From positions 1 through 45,923 of the forward strand of contig NZ_BAEG01000098.1 of the NCBI RefSeq assembly GCF_000238915.1: a stretch of DNA of 45,923 nucleotides, read 5' to 3'. The notes below the pieces were generated by a model. The model searched no databases and was not told where the DNA came from. It worked only from the letters and a program-made list of their open reading frames with translations. This stretch comes from Arthrobacter globiformis NBRC 12137 (GTDB lineage Bacteria > Actinomycetota > Actinomycetes > Actinomycetales > Micrococcaceae). Of this stretch, positions 30,900-38,410 are shown in pieces; positions within the stretch are counted from its first letter, which is position 1; each line of letters opens with the position of its first letter. A program made the position numbers and the translations under genes.

Positions 30900-32362
30900 A
30901 CCCGGCAGTGGGCATCGCGGCGGTGGCGGCCGTTTCCGTGGCGACGGCGGTGATCGGCTTCTTCGGCCTGCGGATCTCCCGCACCACCGGCGACTTCTAT
31001 GTCGCCTCCCGGACCGTGCCGCCGTGGTGGAACGCGTCGGCAATCGGCGGCGAGTACCTGTCCGCCGCCAGCTTCCTGGGCGTGGCTGGCTTGATCCTGC
31101 TGTCCGGCACGGATGCCCTGTGGTATCCGGTGGGCTACACCGCCGGCTACCTGATGCTGCTGTTGTTCGTGGCCGCGCCGCTGCGGCGTTCCGGGGCCTA
31201 CACAATCCCCGATTTCACCGAGGCCAGGCTCGAGTCGCGGGCCGTGCGCCGTGTCACCAGCGTGGCTGTGGTCATTGTGGGCTGGCTCTACATCGTCCCG
31301 CAACTGCATGGCGCTGCCCTGACGATCCGGACCACTACCGGCCTTCCGGCCTGGACCGGTTCAACCGCCGTCGTGGTGGTGGTGTGCCTCACCGTGGTGG
31401 CCGGCGGCATGCGTTCGATCACCTTCGTCCAGGCCTTCCAGTATTGGCTGAAGCTCACGGCGCTGGCCGTGCCCCTGATTTTCATCCTGCTGGTGCTGGC
31501 AGACGACGGCTCCCCGGCGCTGGAGGCTGCGGCCACGAATCCGGGCGGAGCGGGTCCGGCCAGCCCCTACCAGAGCATCTCGCTCCTTGTTGCCCTGCTG
31601 TTCGGCACGCTGGGCCTGCCGCACGTTTTGGTCCGTTTCTACACCAACCCTGACGGGCACTCGGCGCGGCGGACCACGCTGATCGTACTGGGCCTGTTGT
31701 CCGTGTTCTATCTCTTTCCCACGGCGTACGGCCTGGCCGGCAGGCTGTTCGCCCCGGATCTGGCCAGGACGGGGCAGGCGGATGCCCTGGTGCTGCTGCT
31801 TCCGGGCCGCCTCGTCGGGGGCCCGGCGGGCGAATTGTTGTCTGCCCTCGTCGTGGCGGGGGCCTTCGCGGCGTTCCTGTCCACAACGTCGGGGCTCGTC
31901 GTGTCACTGGCCGGCGTGATCAGCCAGGACGTCCTGGGTGGCAGTGTGCGCGGCTTCAGGGTGGCGGCGCTGGTCTCGATTACCGTTCCGCTGGGCCTGG
32001 CGCTCATGACGGACTCGCTGGCACTCGCCGGCAGCGTGGGCCTGGTCTTCGCCTTCACGGCGTCAACCATCTGCCCGGTCCTGCTGCTCGGCATCTGGTG
32101 GCGGGGCCTGACCGACGCCGGCGCCATCGCCGGCATGGTGACCGGCGGCCTCCTCTGTGGCGGCGCCATGGTGGCGGGGACGGTGCTCGGTGTGGCGGGA
32201 ACGCCGCCGTGGCTGGCGCAGCCCGCGGCCTGGACGGTGCCGGCTGCCTTCACCGTAATGGTCCTGACATCGCGTGCCACCAGTTCCCGGGTGCCGCGGA
32301 CCATCACGCGGGTGATGACCAGGCTGCACACACCCGAGCGGCCGCTGGCCACGGAACGCTGA
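30896..32362 (+). CDS. Sodium:solute symporter family protein (second copy)
   Basis: 488 residues with about 13 membrane helices. Family features match those of the ActP-like protein at 26402: TTGDFYVASRTVPPWWNASAIGGEYLSAASFLG near the start and LPHVLVRFYTNPDGHSARRT in the middle. It is about 50 residues shorter and clearly divergent. Start GTG overlaps the preceding stop (GTGA). Genetic linkage to the LytS/LytTR pair suggests it is their regulated transporter for a small carboxylate. Substrate unknown. A 67-nt gap without obvious features separates it from the convergent DivIVA-repeat gene. Confidence 0.92.
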   Translation: MNPAVGIAAVAAVSVATAVIGFFGLRISRTTGDFYVASRTVPPWWNASAIGGEYLSAASFLGVAGLILLSGTDALWYPVGYTAGYLMLLLFVAAPLRRSGAYTIPDFTEARLESRAVRRVTSVAVVIVGWLYIVPQLHGAALTIRTTTGLPAWTGSTAVVVVVCLTVVAGGMRSITFVQAFQYWLKLTALAVPLIFILLVLADDGSPALEAAATNPGGAGPASPYQSISLLVALLFGTLGLPHVLVRFYTNPDGHSARRTTLIVLGLLSVFYLFPTAYGLAGRLFAPDLARTGQADALVLLLPGRLVGGPAGELLSALVVAGAFAAFLSTTSGLVVSLAGVISQDVLGGSVRGFRVAALVSITVPLGLALMTDSLALAGSVGLVFAFTASTICPVLLLGIWWRGLTDAGAIAGMVTGGLLCGGAMVAGTVLGVAGTPPWLAQPAAWTVPAAFTVMVLTSRATSSRVPRTITRVMTRLHTPERPLATER

Positions 32363-32429
32363 GCGGCCGGGGGGGTCGCCGGGCTGCCGTGCCGTCAGTG
32401 AGCTGCCGGGCCGCCAGTCAGTCAGGCCG

Positions 32430-33017
32430 TCAATCGATGGCGGCCATCAGCTCGACCACCCGGTCGAGGAAGGCGTCCACCTGGGTCTCCTCGTAGCCGT
32501 CCGTGCCAACGGCGGGCCGGAAGACGGCCCGGCGCACGTTATCGACGCTGAGGGGCTTGTCCTGCTCCAGGTAACCGATCAGGTCCCGGCACAGGGTGTC
32601 CACGTCTTTGGTGTTGTAGCTGCGCGCCTTTTTCTTGGCCGGGCGGCGGAACCTCTCGCCGTCGGGCCGGTGAAGGCGGCCGCGGAGCGTCCCGGAAAGC
32701 TGTCCGATCTGGCGAAGCCAGGCATCCTCGCCCCGTTCGGCGATGAGGTCGTCCCGTTCCCGGCGGGCGAAGGCGTCTTCAAGCCGGTCCAGCGCGGCGT
32801 CCACGGCGATGGCCGAGTACCCGCCCTTCACGGGGTCGAAGGACACGGACCGGACATCAGCGCTCTTGATGAGGCGGGCGGCAGCCTCGGGCGTCTCCAG
32901 TGATACGCGGGCCTGCTGGAGGAACTGGTCCACCTGCTTGGCGTTGTAGCCGTAGTCGGTCCGCGCGACGCGTTCGAACGACGCGGGAATCTGACGCTTG
33001 CTGTCCACTCTCACCAT
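32430..33017 (-). CDS. DivIVA-domain repeat protein
   Basis: 195 residues containing four copies of a GY..x.VD..L motif: 23-33 (GYNAKQVDQFL), 66-76 (GYSAIAVDAAL), 133-143 (SYNTKDVDTLC) and 174-184 (GYEETQVDAFL). Each resembles the short N-terminal DivIVA segment that senses membrane curvature, but there is no long coiled coil as in true DivIVA/Wag31. The middle is basic (RPAKKKARSY). It could bind membrane or polar growth machinery; the role is not established. ATG 33017 has GAAGGAAA 2-3 nt upstream, and a TAGAAT box lies at 33062-33057. It follows cdsA on the same strand. Confidence 0.85.
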   Translation of the reverse strand: MVRVDSKRQIPASFERVARTDYGYNAKQVDQFLQQARVSLETPEAAARLIKSADVRSVSFDPVKGGYSAIAVDAALDRLEDAFARRERDDLIAERGEDAWLRQIGQLSGTLRGRLHRPDGERFRRPAKKKARSYNTKDVDTLCRDLIGYLEQDKPLSVDNVRRAVFRPAVGTDGYEETQVDAFLDRVVELMAAID

Positions 33018-33135
33018 GTTTCCTTCGATACTTCTTCGGCGGGTCGTAACCGCATTATTCTAGGGCGTTGCGGAGGGCCGGATGCCAGAGCCCCTGCCGG
33101 AAAACCCGGGCCGGTAAACTCTGGCCGGGAACCAC

Positions 33136-34059
33136 TCAGGCCCCGGAGAACAGGACGAACAGCATAAAGGCCACCGGCGAGGCGAACACGATCGAGTCCA
33201 GCCGGTCCATCACCCCGCCGTGTCCTGGCAGGATGCTGCTCATGTCCTTGACGCCGAGTTCGCGTTTGACCATCGATTCGGCGAGGTCGCCGGCAGTGGC
33301 GGAAGCGACCATGCCGATTGCCAGCACAACCCCCACCCACCAGGGCTTGTCCAGCAGGAAGATGCTGGCCAGGATACCGACGAGCATGGCTCCCGCGATG
33401 GATCCGGCGAATCCCTCCCAGGACTTCTTCGGGCTGATCTTTGGCGCCATGGGGTGCTTACCCAACCGGGCGCCCACGAGGTAACCGAACGTGTCGTTGG
33501 AAACCACCAGGAGCAGCAGGATGACAATCTGCCAGGCGCCCTCCGGCACAGTTCCGCCGGGCCACGGTCCCACCGGGGAGGCGCCGCCTTCGACGTGCAG
33601 CGGCAGCGCGGCGAAGCTGATCAGGAAGGGCACCCAGGCGAGGGTGAACACCCCGGCGAAAATGCTGCGGGCCGAACCCGTTGCACTTTCCACCGACCGC
33701 CAGAGCAGCGCCGCCACGCTGCTGGCAAGCATCGCGAACAGCAGGCTTTCCAGACCGCCGAAGTAGGCCGAGACGGGCATCGCCAGCGTGCCCACCATGA
33801 CCGGCACGATGGGCAGGCGTGTGCCGTTCGCTTCGAGCGCACGGAAAATCTCCCACACGCCGAAGGCCGCGAAGGTGGTGACGACGGCAACAAAGCCGAG
33901 CGGCAGGAAGAGCAGCCCGCCGAGCACCGCAAGGAGCATGGCCAGGCCCACGGCGATAGCCGCCGGCAGGTTGCGCCCCGCCCCGGGGGTGGGGTTGGGT
34001 CTTGGCTGGCGGGTCCGGGTTCGGGCCCGCGCACCGGGGGCCTGCTGTGCCTGGCCCAT
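33136..34059 (-). CDS. cdsA: Phosphatidate cytidylyltransferase (CDP-diacylglycerol synthase)
   Basis: 307 residues. A basic, Pro-rich N terminus (1-30) precedes about eight membrane helices. The C-terminal CDP-DAG synthase signature is present: KISPKKSWEGFAGS, then GDLAESMVKRELGVKDMSSILPGHGGVMDRLDS. It converts phosphatidate and CTP to CDP-diacylglycerol, the precursor of all phospholipids. The start overlaps the frr stop by 1 nt (TGATG), the conserved pyrH-frr-cdsA order. A CDP-alcohol phosphatidyltransferase that would use its product is at 42174. Confidence 0.97.
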   Translation of the reverse strand: MGQAQQAPGARARTRTRQPRPNPTPGAGRNLPAAIAVGLAMLLAVLGGLLFLPLGFVAVVTTFAAFGVWEIFRALEANGTRLPIVPVMVGTLAMPVSAYFGGLESLLFAMLASSVAALLWRSVESATGSARSIFAGVFTLAWVPFLISFAALPLHVEGGASPVGPWPGGTVPEGAWQIVILLLLVVSNDTFGYLVGARLGKHPMAPKISPKKSWEGFAGSIAGAMLVGILASIFLLDKPWWVGVVLAIGMVASATAGDLAESMVKRELGVKDMSSILPGHGGVMDRLDSIVFASPVAFMLFVLFSGA

Positions 34060-34616
34060 CAGACCTCGAGCAGCTCAGCTTCCTTGCGCTTGAGGAGCTC
34101 GTCGATGCCGTCGACGTGCTGCTTCGTGATCACGTCGAGTTCCTTTTCGCCGCGGGCGCCCTCGTCTTCGCCGGCTTCGCCGTCCTTGACGAGCCGGTCA
34201 AGGGTTTCCTTGGCCTTGCGCCGGATGTTGCGGATGGACACCTTGGCGTCCTCACCCTTGGACTTGACGATCTTGACGTATTCCTTGCGGCGTTCCTTCG
34301 TCAGCTCCGGGATGGTGATGCGGATGACGTTGCCGTCGTTGGACGGGTTGGCGCCGACCTCGGAATCGCTCAGCGCACGCTCGATGTCGCGCAGGGCGGT
34401 CTTGTCGTAGGGCGTGATGAGGATGGTGCGGGCGTCGGGAACCGCGAAGGACGCCAACTGCTGCAGCGGTGTAGGGGTTCCGTAGTACTCCACCATGACC
34501 TTGTTGTACAGGCCGGGGGTGGCACGGCCGGTGCGGATCGAGGCGAAGTCTTCCTTGGCTACCTCAACAGCCTTGTCCATCTTGTCCCCGGCTTCGAGCA
34601 AGGTTTCTTCGATCAC
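34059..34616 (-). CDS. frr: Ribosome recycling factor
   Basis: 185 residues, exact family length. It splits post-termination ribosomes with EF-G. The RRF signature is clear: FASIRTGRATPGLYNKVMVEYYGTPTPLQQLA (about 25-56), NVIRITIPELTKERRKEYVK (about 100-120) and RNIRRKAKE. Start GTG 34616 with GAGGAG five nt upstream. It follows pyrH after 97 nt, and its stop overlaps cdsA. Confidence 0.98.
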   Translation of the reverse strand: MIEETLLEAGDKMDKAVEVAKEDFASIRTGRATPGLYNKVMVEYYGTPTPLQQLASFAVPDARTILITPYDKTALRDIERALSDSEVGANPSNDGNVIRITIPELTKERRKEYVKIVKSKGEDAKVSIRNIRRKAKETLDRLVKDGEAGEDEGARGEKELDVITKQHVDGIDELLKRKEAELLEV

Positions 34617-34666
34617 GATCTCTCCTCAGAAATTGGTTCCCGGCCAACCGGGCATTTCATAATCCT

Positions 34667-34689
34667 GGTCCCGCCCCATGGGCGGAACC
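34667..34689 (-). other. Hairpin in the pyrH-frr gap
   Basis: GGTCCCGCC (34667-34675) pairs with GGCGGAACC (34681-34689) with one mismatch. On the minus-strand message this forms a stem about 50 nt before the frr start. No U-run follows; it could stabilise or attenuate the message. Confidence 0.4.
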
Positions 34690-34713
34690 GTCCTAGAAAT
34701 ATCCTAGCTGTAA

Positions 34714-35451
34714 CTAGGGTGTGACCAGCGTTCCCAGCTTTTCGCCGCGGATGGCGCGCGTGACATTGCCTTCGCCTTCCATGCCGAACACCACCATGGA
34801 GAGCTTGTTGTCCTTGCACATGGTCATTGCGGTCTGGTCCATGACGCGGATGTCGCGGCGCAGGGCGTCGTCGTAGCTGAGGTTTTCCAGCTTCTCCGCC
34901 GCCGGGTCCTTCTTCGGGTCGGCGGTGTACACACCGTCCACGCCGCTCTTGGCCATCAGCACCACGTCGGCGTGCACCTCGAGTGCGCGCTGGGCAGCCA
35001 CGGTATCCGTGGAGAAGTACGGCAGGCCTGCGCCGGCGCCGAAGATGACCACACGGTTCTTTTCCATGTGGCGGATGGCGCGGCGGGGAATGTAGGCCTC
35101 GGCCACCTGTCCCATGGTGATGGCGGTCTGGACCCGGGTCTCAACGCCGGCCTGCTCCAGGAAGTCCTGCAGAGCGAGGCAGTTCATGACGGTTCCCAGC
35201 ATGCCCATGTAGTCGGCACGCGAACGGTCCATGCCGCTCTGGGACAGTTCGGCACCCCGGAAGAAGTTGCCACCGCCAACCACGATGGCCACCTCGACGT
35301 CGGGTACGGCTGCGGCGATCTCCTTGGCTACGGCGCGGACGGTCTCCGGGTCGACGCCCAGCTTGCCGCCGCCGAAGACTTCACCGGACAGCTTCAGGAG
35401 AACCCGGCGCCTGCTCTTCTCTGACTGGACGGGAGTATTGACGGCTTCCAT
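34714..35451 (-). CDS. pyrH: UMP kinase
   Basis: 245 residues of the amino-acid-kinase fold. It phosphorylates UMP to UDP with ATP. Motifs: VLLKLSGEVFGGG (about 18-30) at the phosphate site, VGGGNFFRGAELSQSGMDRSRADYMGMLGTVMNCLALQ (about 59-96), and FGAGAGLPYFSTDTVAA. Start ATG 35451 with GGAAGG 5 nt upstream. It is downstream of tsf, separated by a terminator-like hairpin, so its expression may partly depend on read-through or an own promoter. Confidence 0.98.
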   Translation of the reverse strand: MEAVNTPVQSEKSRRRVLLKLSGEVFGGGKLGVDPETVRAVAKEIAAAVPDVEVAIVVGGGNFFRGAELSQSGMDRSRADYMGMLGTVMNCLALQDFLEQAGVETRVQTAITMGQVAEAYIPRRAIRHMEKNRVVIFGAGAGLPYFSTDTVAAQRALEVHADVVLMAKSGVDGVYTADPKKDPAAEKLENLSYDDALRRDIRVMDQTAMTMCKDNKLSMVVFGMEGEGNVTRAIRGEKLGTLVTP

Positions 35452-35532
35452 GGTGCCTTCCGTTTGGTGAACTCTGAGCTAGGTTATCGCGCATCCGGCC
35501 AGCGCTCACATTCTTATGTGGCCGGTGCATGC

Positions 35533-35566
35533 AAAAGGGGCGGCCACCGAAGTGGCCACCCCCTTG
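35533..35566 (-). terminator. Rho-independent terminator after tsf
   Basis: On the minus strand an 11-bp stem (one G-U pair) closes on a TTCG tetraloop and is followed by TTTTGC. Arms are 35537-35547 and 35552-35562. It ends the rpsB-tsf message before pyrH. Confidence 0.85.
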
Positions 35567-35575
35567 CGTGTCAGA

Positions 35576-36412
35576 CTAGGAGCCGACGCGGAAACGCGTG
35601 AACGCGGTTCCCTTGACGCCGGCCTCTTCGAGGACCTGCGCCACAGACTTCTTGGCGTCCTTGGCGAAAGCCTGGTCAACCAGGACCTCACCCTTGTAGA
35701 AGCCGGTAACGCGGCCTTCGACGATCTTGGTCATCGCAGCTTCGGGCTTGCCCTCGGCCTTTGCGGTTTCCTCGGCGATGCGGCGCTCGGACTCGACCAG
35801 GTCCGCCGGAACGTCCTCGCGGGAGAGGTAGTTCGGGGCCATTGCCGCGATGTGCACGGCGACGTCGTGGGCTGCGGTTGCAGCTGCTTCGCCTTCGCCG
35901 TCAACAGCGAACAGGACGCCGACCTGGGCCGGGAGGTCCTTGGAGGTCTTGTGCAGGTAAGCGTCGACCGTGGCACCCTCGATGCGGGCGATGCGGCGGA
36001 CAACAACCTTTTCGCCGAGAATTGCGCCTTCTTCGACGACAACCTCGGACAGCGGCTTGCCGTCGACATCGGTGGCGAGCAGGGTCTCGAGGTCGGCAGC
36101 GCCGGACTCGACGGCGATGGCCAGGACCTTGTCAGCCAGCTGGATGAACTTGTCAGCCTTGGCGACGAAGTCGGTCTCGCAGTTGACCTCGATCATTACG
36201 CCGACGCCGCCCTGGACCTTGGCAGCAACCAGGCCTTCAGCGGTGGAGCGGCCTTCGCGCTTGGTGGCGCCCTTCAGGCCCTTGATGCGGATGATCTCGA
36301 TCGCCTTCTCGGCGTCGCCGTTGGCTTCGTCGAGAGCCTTCTTGACATCCATCATGCCGGCGCCGGTGCGCTCGCGCAGAGCCTTGATATCAGCGGCAGT
36401 GTAGTTCGCCAT
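35576..36412 (-). CDS. tsf: Translation elongation factor Ts
   Basis: 278 residues. It recycles EF-Tu by GDP exchange. The N-terminal UBA-like domain has LRERTGAGMMDVKKAL (about 13-28), and the EF-Tu-contact motif VNCETDFVAK is near residues 75-85. A C-terminal dimerisation and coiled-coil module is present. Start ATG 36412 with GAGGGG 5 nt upstream. Second gene of the rpsB-tsf operon. Confidence 0.98.
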   Translation of the reverse strand: MANYTAADIKALRERTGAGMMDVKKALDEANGDAEKAIEIIRIKGLKGATKREGRSTAEGLVAAKVQGGVGVMIEVNCETDFVAKADKFIQLADKVLAIAVESGAADLETLLATDVDGKPLSEVVVEEGAILGEKVVVRRIARIEGATVDAYLHKTSKDLPAQVGVLFAVDGEGEAAATAAHDVAVHIAAMAPNYLSREDVPADLVESERRIAEETAKAEGKPEAAMTKIVEGRVTGFYKGEVLVDQAFAKDAKKSVAQVLEEAGVKGTAFTRFRVGS

Positions 36413-36452
36413 GTGAACCCCTCTGTCTAGAAAATTTTTGTGTGTACGGACC

Positions 36453-36521
36453 GACAGGACGGCAGCTCACTGGGTGAGCGGCCATCCTGTCAGTTGCCCG
36501 GACGCTGCGGACAGCGCCCGG
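36453..36521 (-). other. Twin hairpins in the rpsB-tsf intergenic region
   Basis: Hairpin 1 has outer arms GACAGGA (36453-36459) and TCCTGTC (36485-36491) with further inner pairing. Hairpin 2 pairs 36498-36507 with 36512-36521 (10 bp, one G-U) around a 4-nt loop. Neither is followed by a U-run. They may attenuate or protect the message and so set the S2/EF-Ts ratio. Confidence 0.5.
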
Positions 36522-36538
36522 AAATCCCGATGAAGTTG

Positions 36539-37390
36539 TTACTTCGCGGAGTCGGTGCCCTCGGCCTCAGCCGGGGCTTCCTCAGCGGCGGGAGCAGCCT
36601 CGGCAGCCGGAGCTTCCTCGGCCTTGCTGCCTTCGAGGAGCTCGCGCTCCCATTCAGCCAGCGGCTCTTCCGGAGTCTCGGTGGTGCCGGTTGCGCGCTG
36701 GTTGCGGGCGATCAAACCCTCGGCAACGGCGTCAGCAACAACGCGGGTCAGGAGGTTCACGGAGCGGATGGCGTCGTCGTTGCCCGGGATCGGGAAGTCG
36801 ACCTCGTCCGGATCGCAGTTGGTGTCCAGGATGGCCACAACCGGGATGTTGAGCTTCTTGGCCTCGTCAACAGCCAGGTGCTCCTTCTTGGTGTCAACAA
36901 CCCAGAGCACGGACGGTGCCTTGGTCAGGTTGCGGATACCACCGAGGTTGGACTCGAGCTTGGTCAGCTCGCGGCGCAGGAGCAGCAGTTCCTTCTTGGT
37001 GTAAGCGGAACCGGCGACGTCGTCGAAGTCGATCTCTTCGAGTTCCTTCATGCGCTGGATACGCTTGGCAACAGTCTGGAAGTTGGTGAGCATGCCGCCG
37101 AGCCAACGCTGGTTGACGTACGGCTGGCCAACGCGGGTGGCCTGCTCGGCAATGGCTTCCTGGGCCTGCTTCTTGGTGCCGACGAAGAGCACGGTGCCGC
37201 CGTGGGCAACGGTGGCCTTGACGAACTCGTAGGCACGGTCGATGTAGGACAGCGACTGCTGGAGGTCAATGATGTAGATGCCGTTGCGCTCGGTGAAGAT
37301 GAAGCGCTTCATCTTCGGGTTCCAACGGCGGGTCTGGTGTCCAAAGTGGACGCCGCTGTCAAGCAGCTGGCGCATGGTTACGACGGGCAT
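36539..37390 (-). CDS. rpsB: 30S ribosomal protein S2
   Basis: 283 residues. Starts MPVVTMRQLLDSGVHFGHQTRRWNPKM, the S2 signature; the second signature region near 155-185 includes PSVLWVVDTKKEHLAVDEA. The core is about 245 residues, and the last 35 or so form an acidic Ala/Glu-rich tail, as often in actinobacteria. S2 sits on the small-subunit platform and is needed for S1 and mRNA engagement. Start ATG 37390 with GGAAGGAG upstream. First gene of the rpsB-tsf operon. Confidence 0.98.
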   Translation of the reverse strand: MPVVTMRQLLDSGVHFGHQTRRWNPKMKRFIFTERNGIYIIDLQQSLSYIDRAYEFVKATVAHGGTVLFVGTKKQAQEAIAEQATRVGQPYVNQRWLGGMLTNFQTVAKRIQRMKELEEIDFDDVAGSAYTKKELLLLRRELTKLESNLGGIRNLTKAPSVLWVVDTKKEHLAVDEAKKLNIPVVAILDTNCDPDEVDFPIPGNDDAIRSVNLLTRVVADAVAEGLIARNQRATGTTETPEEPLAEWERELLEGSKAEEAPAAEAAPAAEEAPAEAEGTDSAK

Positions 37391-37812
37391 GCCGACGCTC
37401 CTTCCGGCAGGTCATTCATGAGAGCGGCCGCGGCCGCTCTTACCCTGCCAATAGTTGACGGTTATTTAGCCCTGCCCGGGCGGGCACAGGCTCCTGGCAT
37501 CCATTGCACATCTCATCAGGACCGTTGCCGGACCTGACCGCAAGAGGCACAATCCTCCGCAGCAGCAAGCAACTGCTTACCGGTTGTGGAGGGCTGGATA
37601 CGCGTAGTCAGCTACTGCTCCCCCGCACTCCTGAATGGGGCGTGCTGACGCTAGCCACGAAATGGAATGCGTTGAGGGCACAGCAAACTGCTCCACCAAG
37701 TGTACTACAGCGGACCGCGGCAAATGCACCGGTTCGGCCGCACCAGGCGGCGTTTTCCACATAGGCCGAAGGCCCCGTTCCGGCAGGCGGATCGGGCGAC
37801 CATGCTGGCGGC
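37391..37812. other. Intergenic region between rpsB and the M23-like gene
   Basis: About 420 bp with no supported gene; the open frames present lack codon bias and ribosome sites. Near rpsB it holds the leader palindrome at 37421-37440. An AT-richer patch at about 37450-37470 probably contains the rpsB promoter, but I cannot place boxes. The right part shows nothing clear. Confidence 0.5.
37421..37440 (-). promoter_or_regulatory. 20-bp perfect palindrome in the rpsB leader
   Basis: AGAGCGGCCG followed by CGGCCGCTCT is fully self-complementary and ends about 30 nt upstream of the rpsB start. In RNA it would form a strong hairpin just before the ribosome site. S2 is known to repress its own message in other bacteria; such a role here is inferred. 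Confidence 0.5.
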
Positions 37813-38376
37813 ATGAAAGCTCACGTGATGGCGGCGGTGCTCCTGCTCACGACGGCGGCTGCCGCACCTTCCGCCGCGCCCGCACCGCCGGCTGCGGGAA
37901 CAGACCCCGGCGTCCCGGTCTTTTCCCCCGCAGGGGTTTCGTCCCGGGCCACCACGCCGGCGCCGGCGGGCTGGCGCTGGCCACTTGCGCCGCGGCCGCC
38001 GGTCCTGCGTCCGTTCGATCCCCCGGCCAAACCATGGCTGAGCGGGCACCGGGGCGTGGACCTCGGATCAGCGTCCGACGGCGGCCCGGTCACCGCCCCG
38101 GAGTCCGGAACCGTCAGTTTTGTGGGTGTGGTGGTGGACCGGCCCGTCATCACCATCGATCATGGCAATGGCCTCCGCAGCAGCTTCGAACCGGTGCGGA
38201 GCACACTCAGGAAGGGCGCTTCCGTGGCCAAGGGTGCCATGGTGGGCACCCTGCTGGCCGGCCATTGCGGTCCCCGGCCGTGCGTGCACTGGGGCGTCCG
38301 CCGCGGGGAGGAGTACCTCAATCCGCTGTCCTTCATCCTGGACCTGCGCCCCTCGGTGCTGCTGCCGCTGAACTGA
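37813..38376 (+). CDS. Secreted M23/LytM-like peptidase-fold protein, atypical active site
   Basis: 187 residues. A signal peptide (about 1-23, Ala-rich) and a Pro/Ala linker (24-60) precede a LytM/M23 domain (about 60-175). Zinc ligands H79 and D83 (HRGVD) and H159 are present. The usual HxH motif reads C157-V-H159, so the first, catalytic His is replaced by Cys. ITIDHGNGLRSSFEPV and HWGVRRGEEYLNPL are typical. It may bind or cleave peptidoglycan, or serve as a non-catalytic activator. ATG 37813 lacks a ribosome site. It ends 34 nt from a convergent gene, with overlapping short hairpins (38387-38410) between them. Confidence 0.85.
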   Translation: MKAHVMAAVLLLTTAAAAPSAAPAPPAAGTDPGVPVFSPAGVSSRATTPAPAGWRWPLAPRPPVLRPFDPPAKPWLSGHRGVDLGSASDGGPVTAPESGTVSFVGVVVDRPVITIDHGNGLRSSFEPVRSTLRKGASVAKGAMVGTLLAGHCGPRPCVHWGVRRGEEYLNPLSFILDLRPSVLLPLN

Positions 38377-38386
38377 CGCAGGGATC

Positions 38387-38410
38387 TCGCCTGCCAGGCG
38401 ATAGCGCCTG
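38387..38410. terminator. Overlapping hairpins between convergent genes
   Basis: TCGCCT/AGGCGA (38387-38401) and CAGGCG/CGCCTG (38395-38410) are two mutually exclusive perfect 6-bp stems in the 34-nt space between the M23-like and acyl-CoA dehydrogenase 3' ends. A weak bidirectional terminator is possible. Confidence 0.4.

Noticed and set aside
37504..37764. 86-codon open frame between rpsB and the M23-like gene
   Set aside because: No ribosome site, no coding bias, no recognisable motif.
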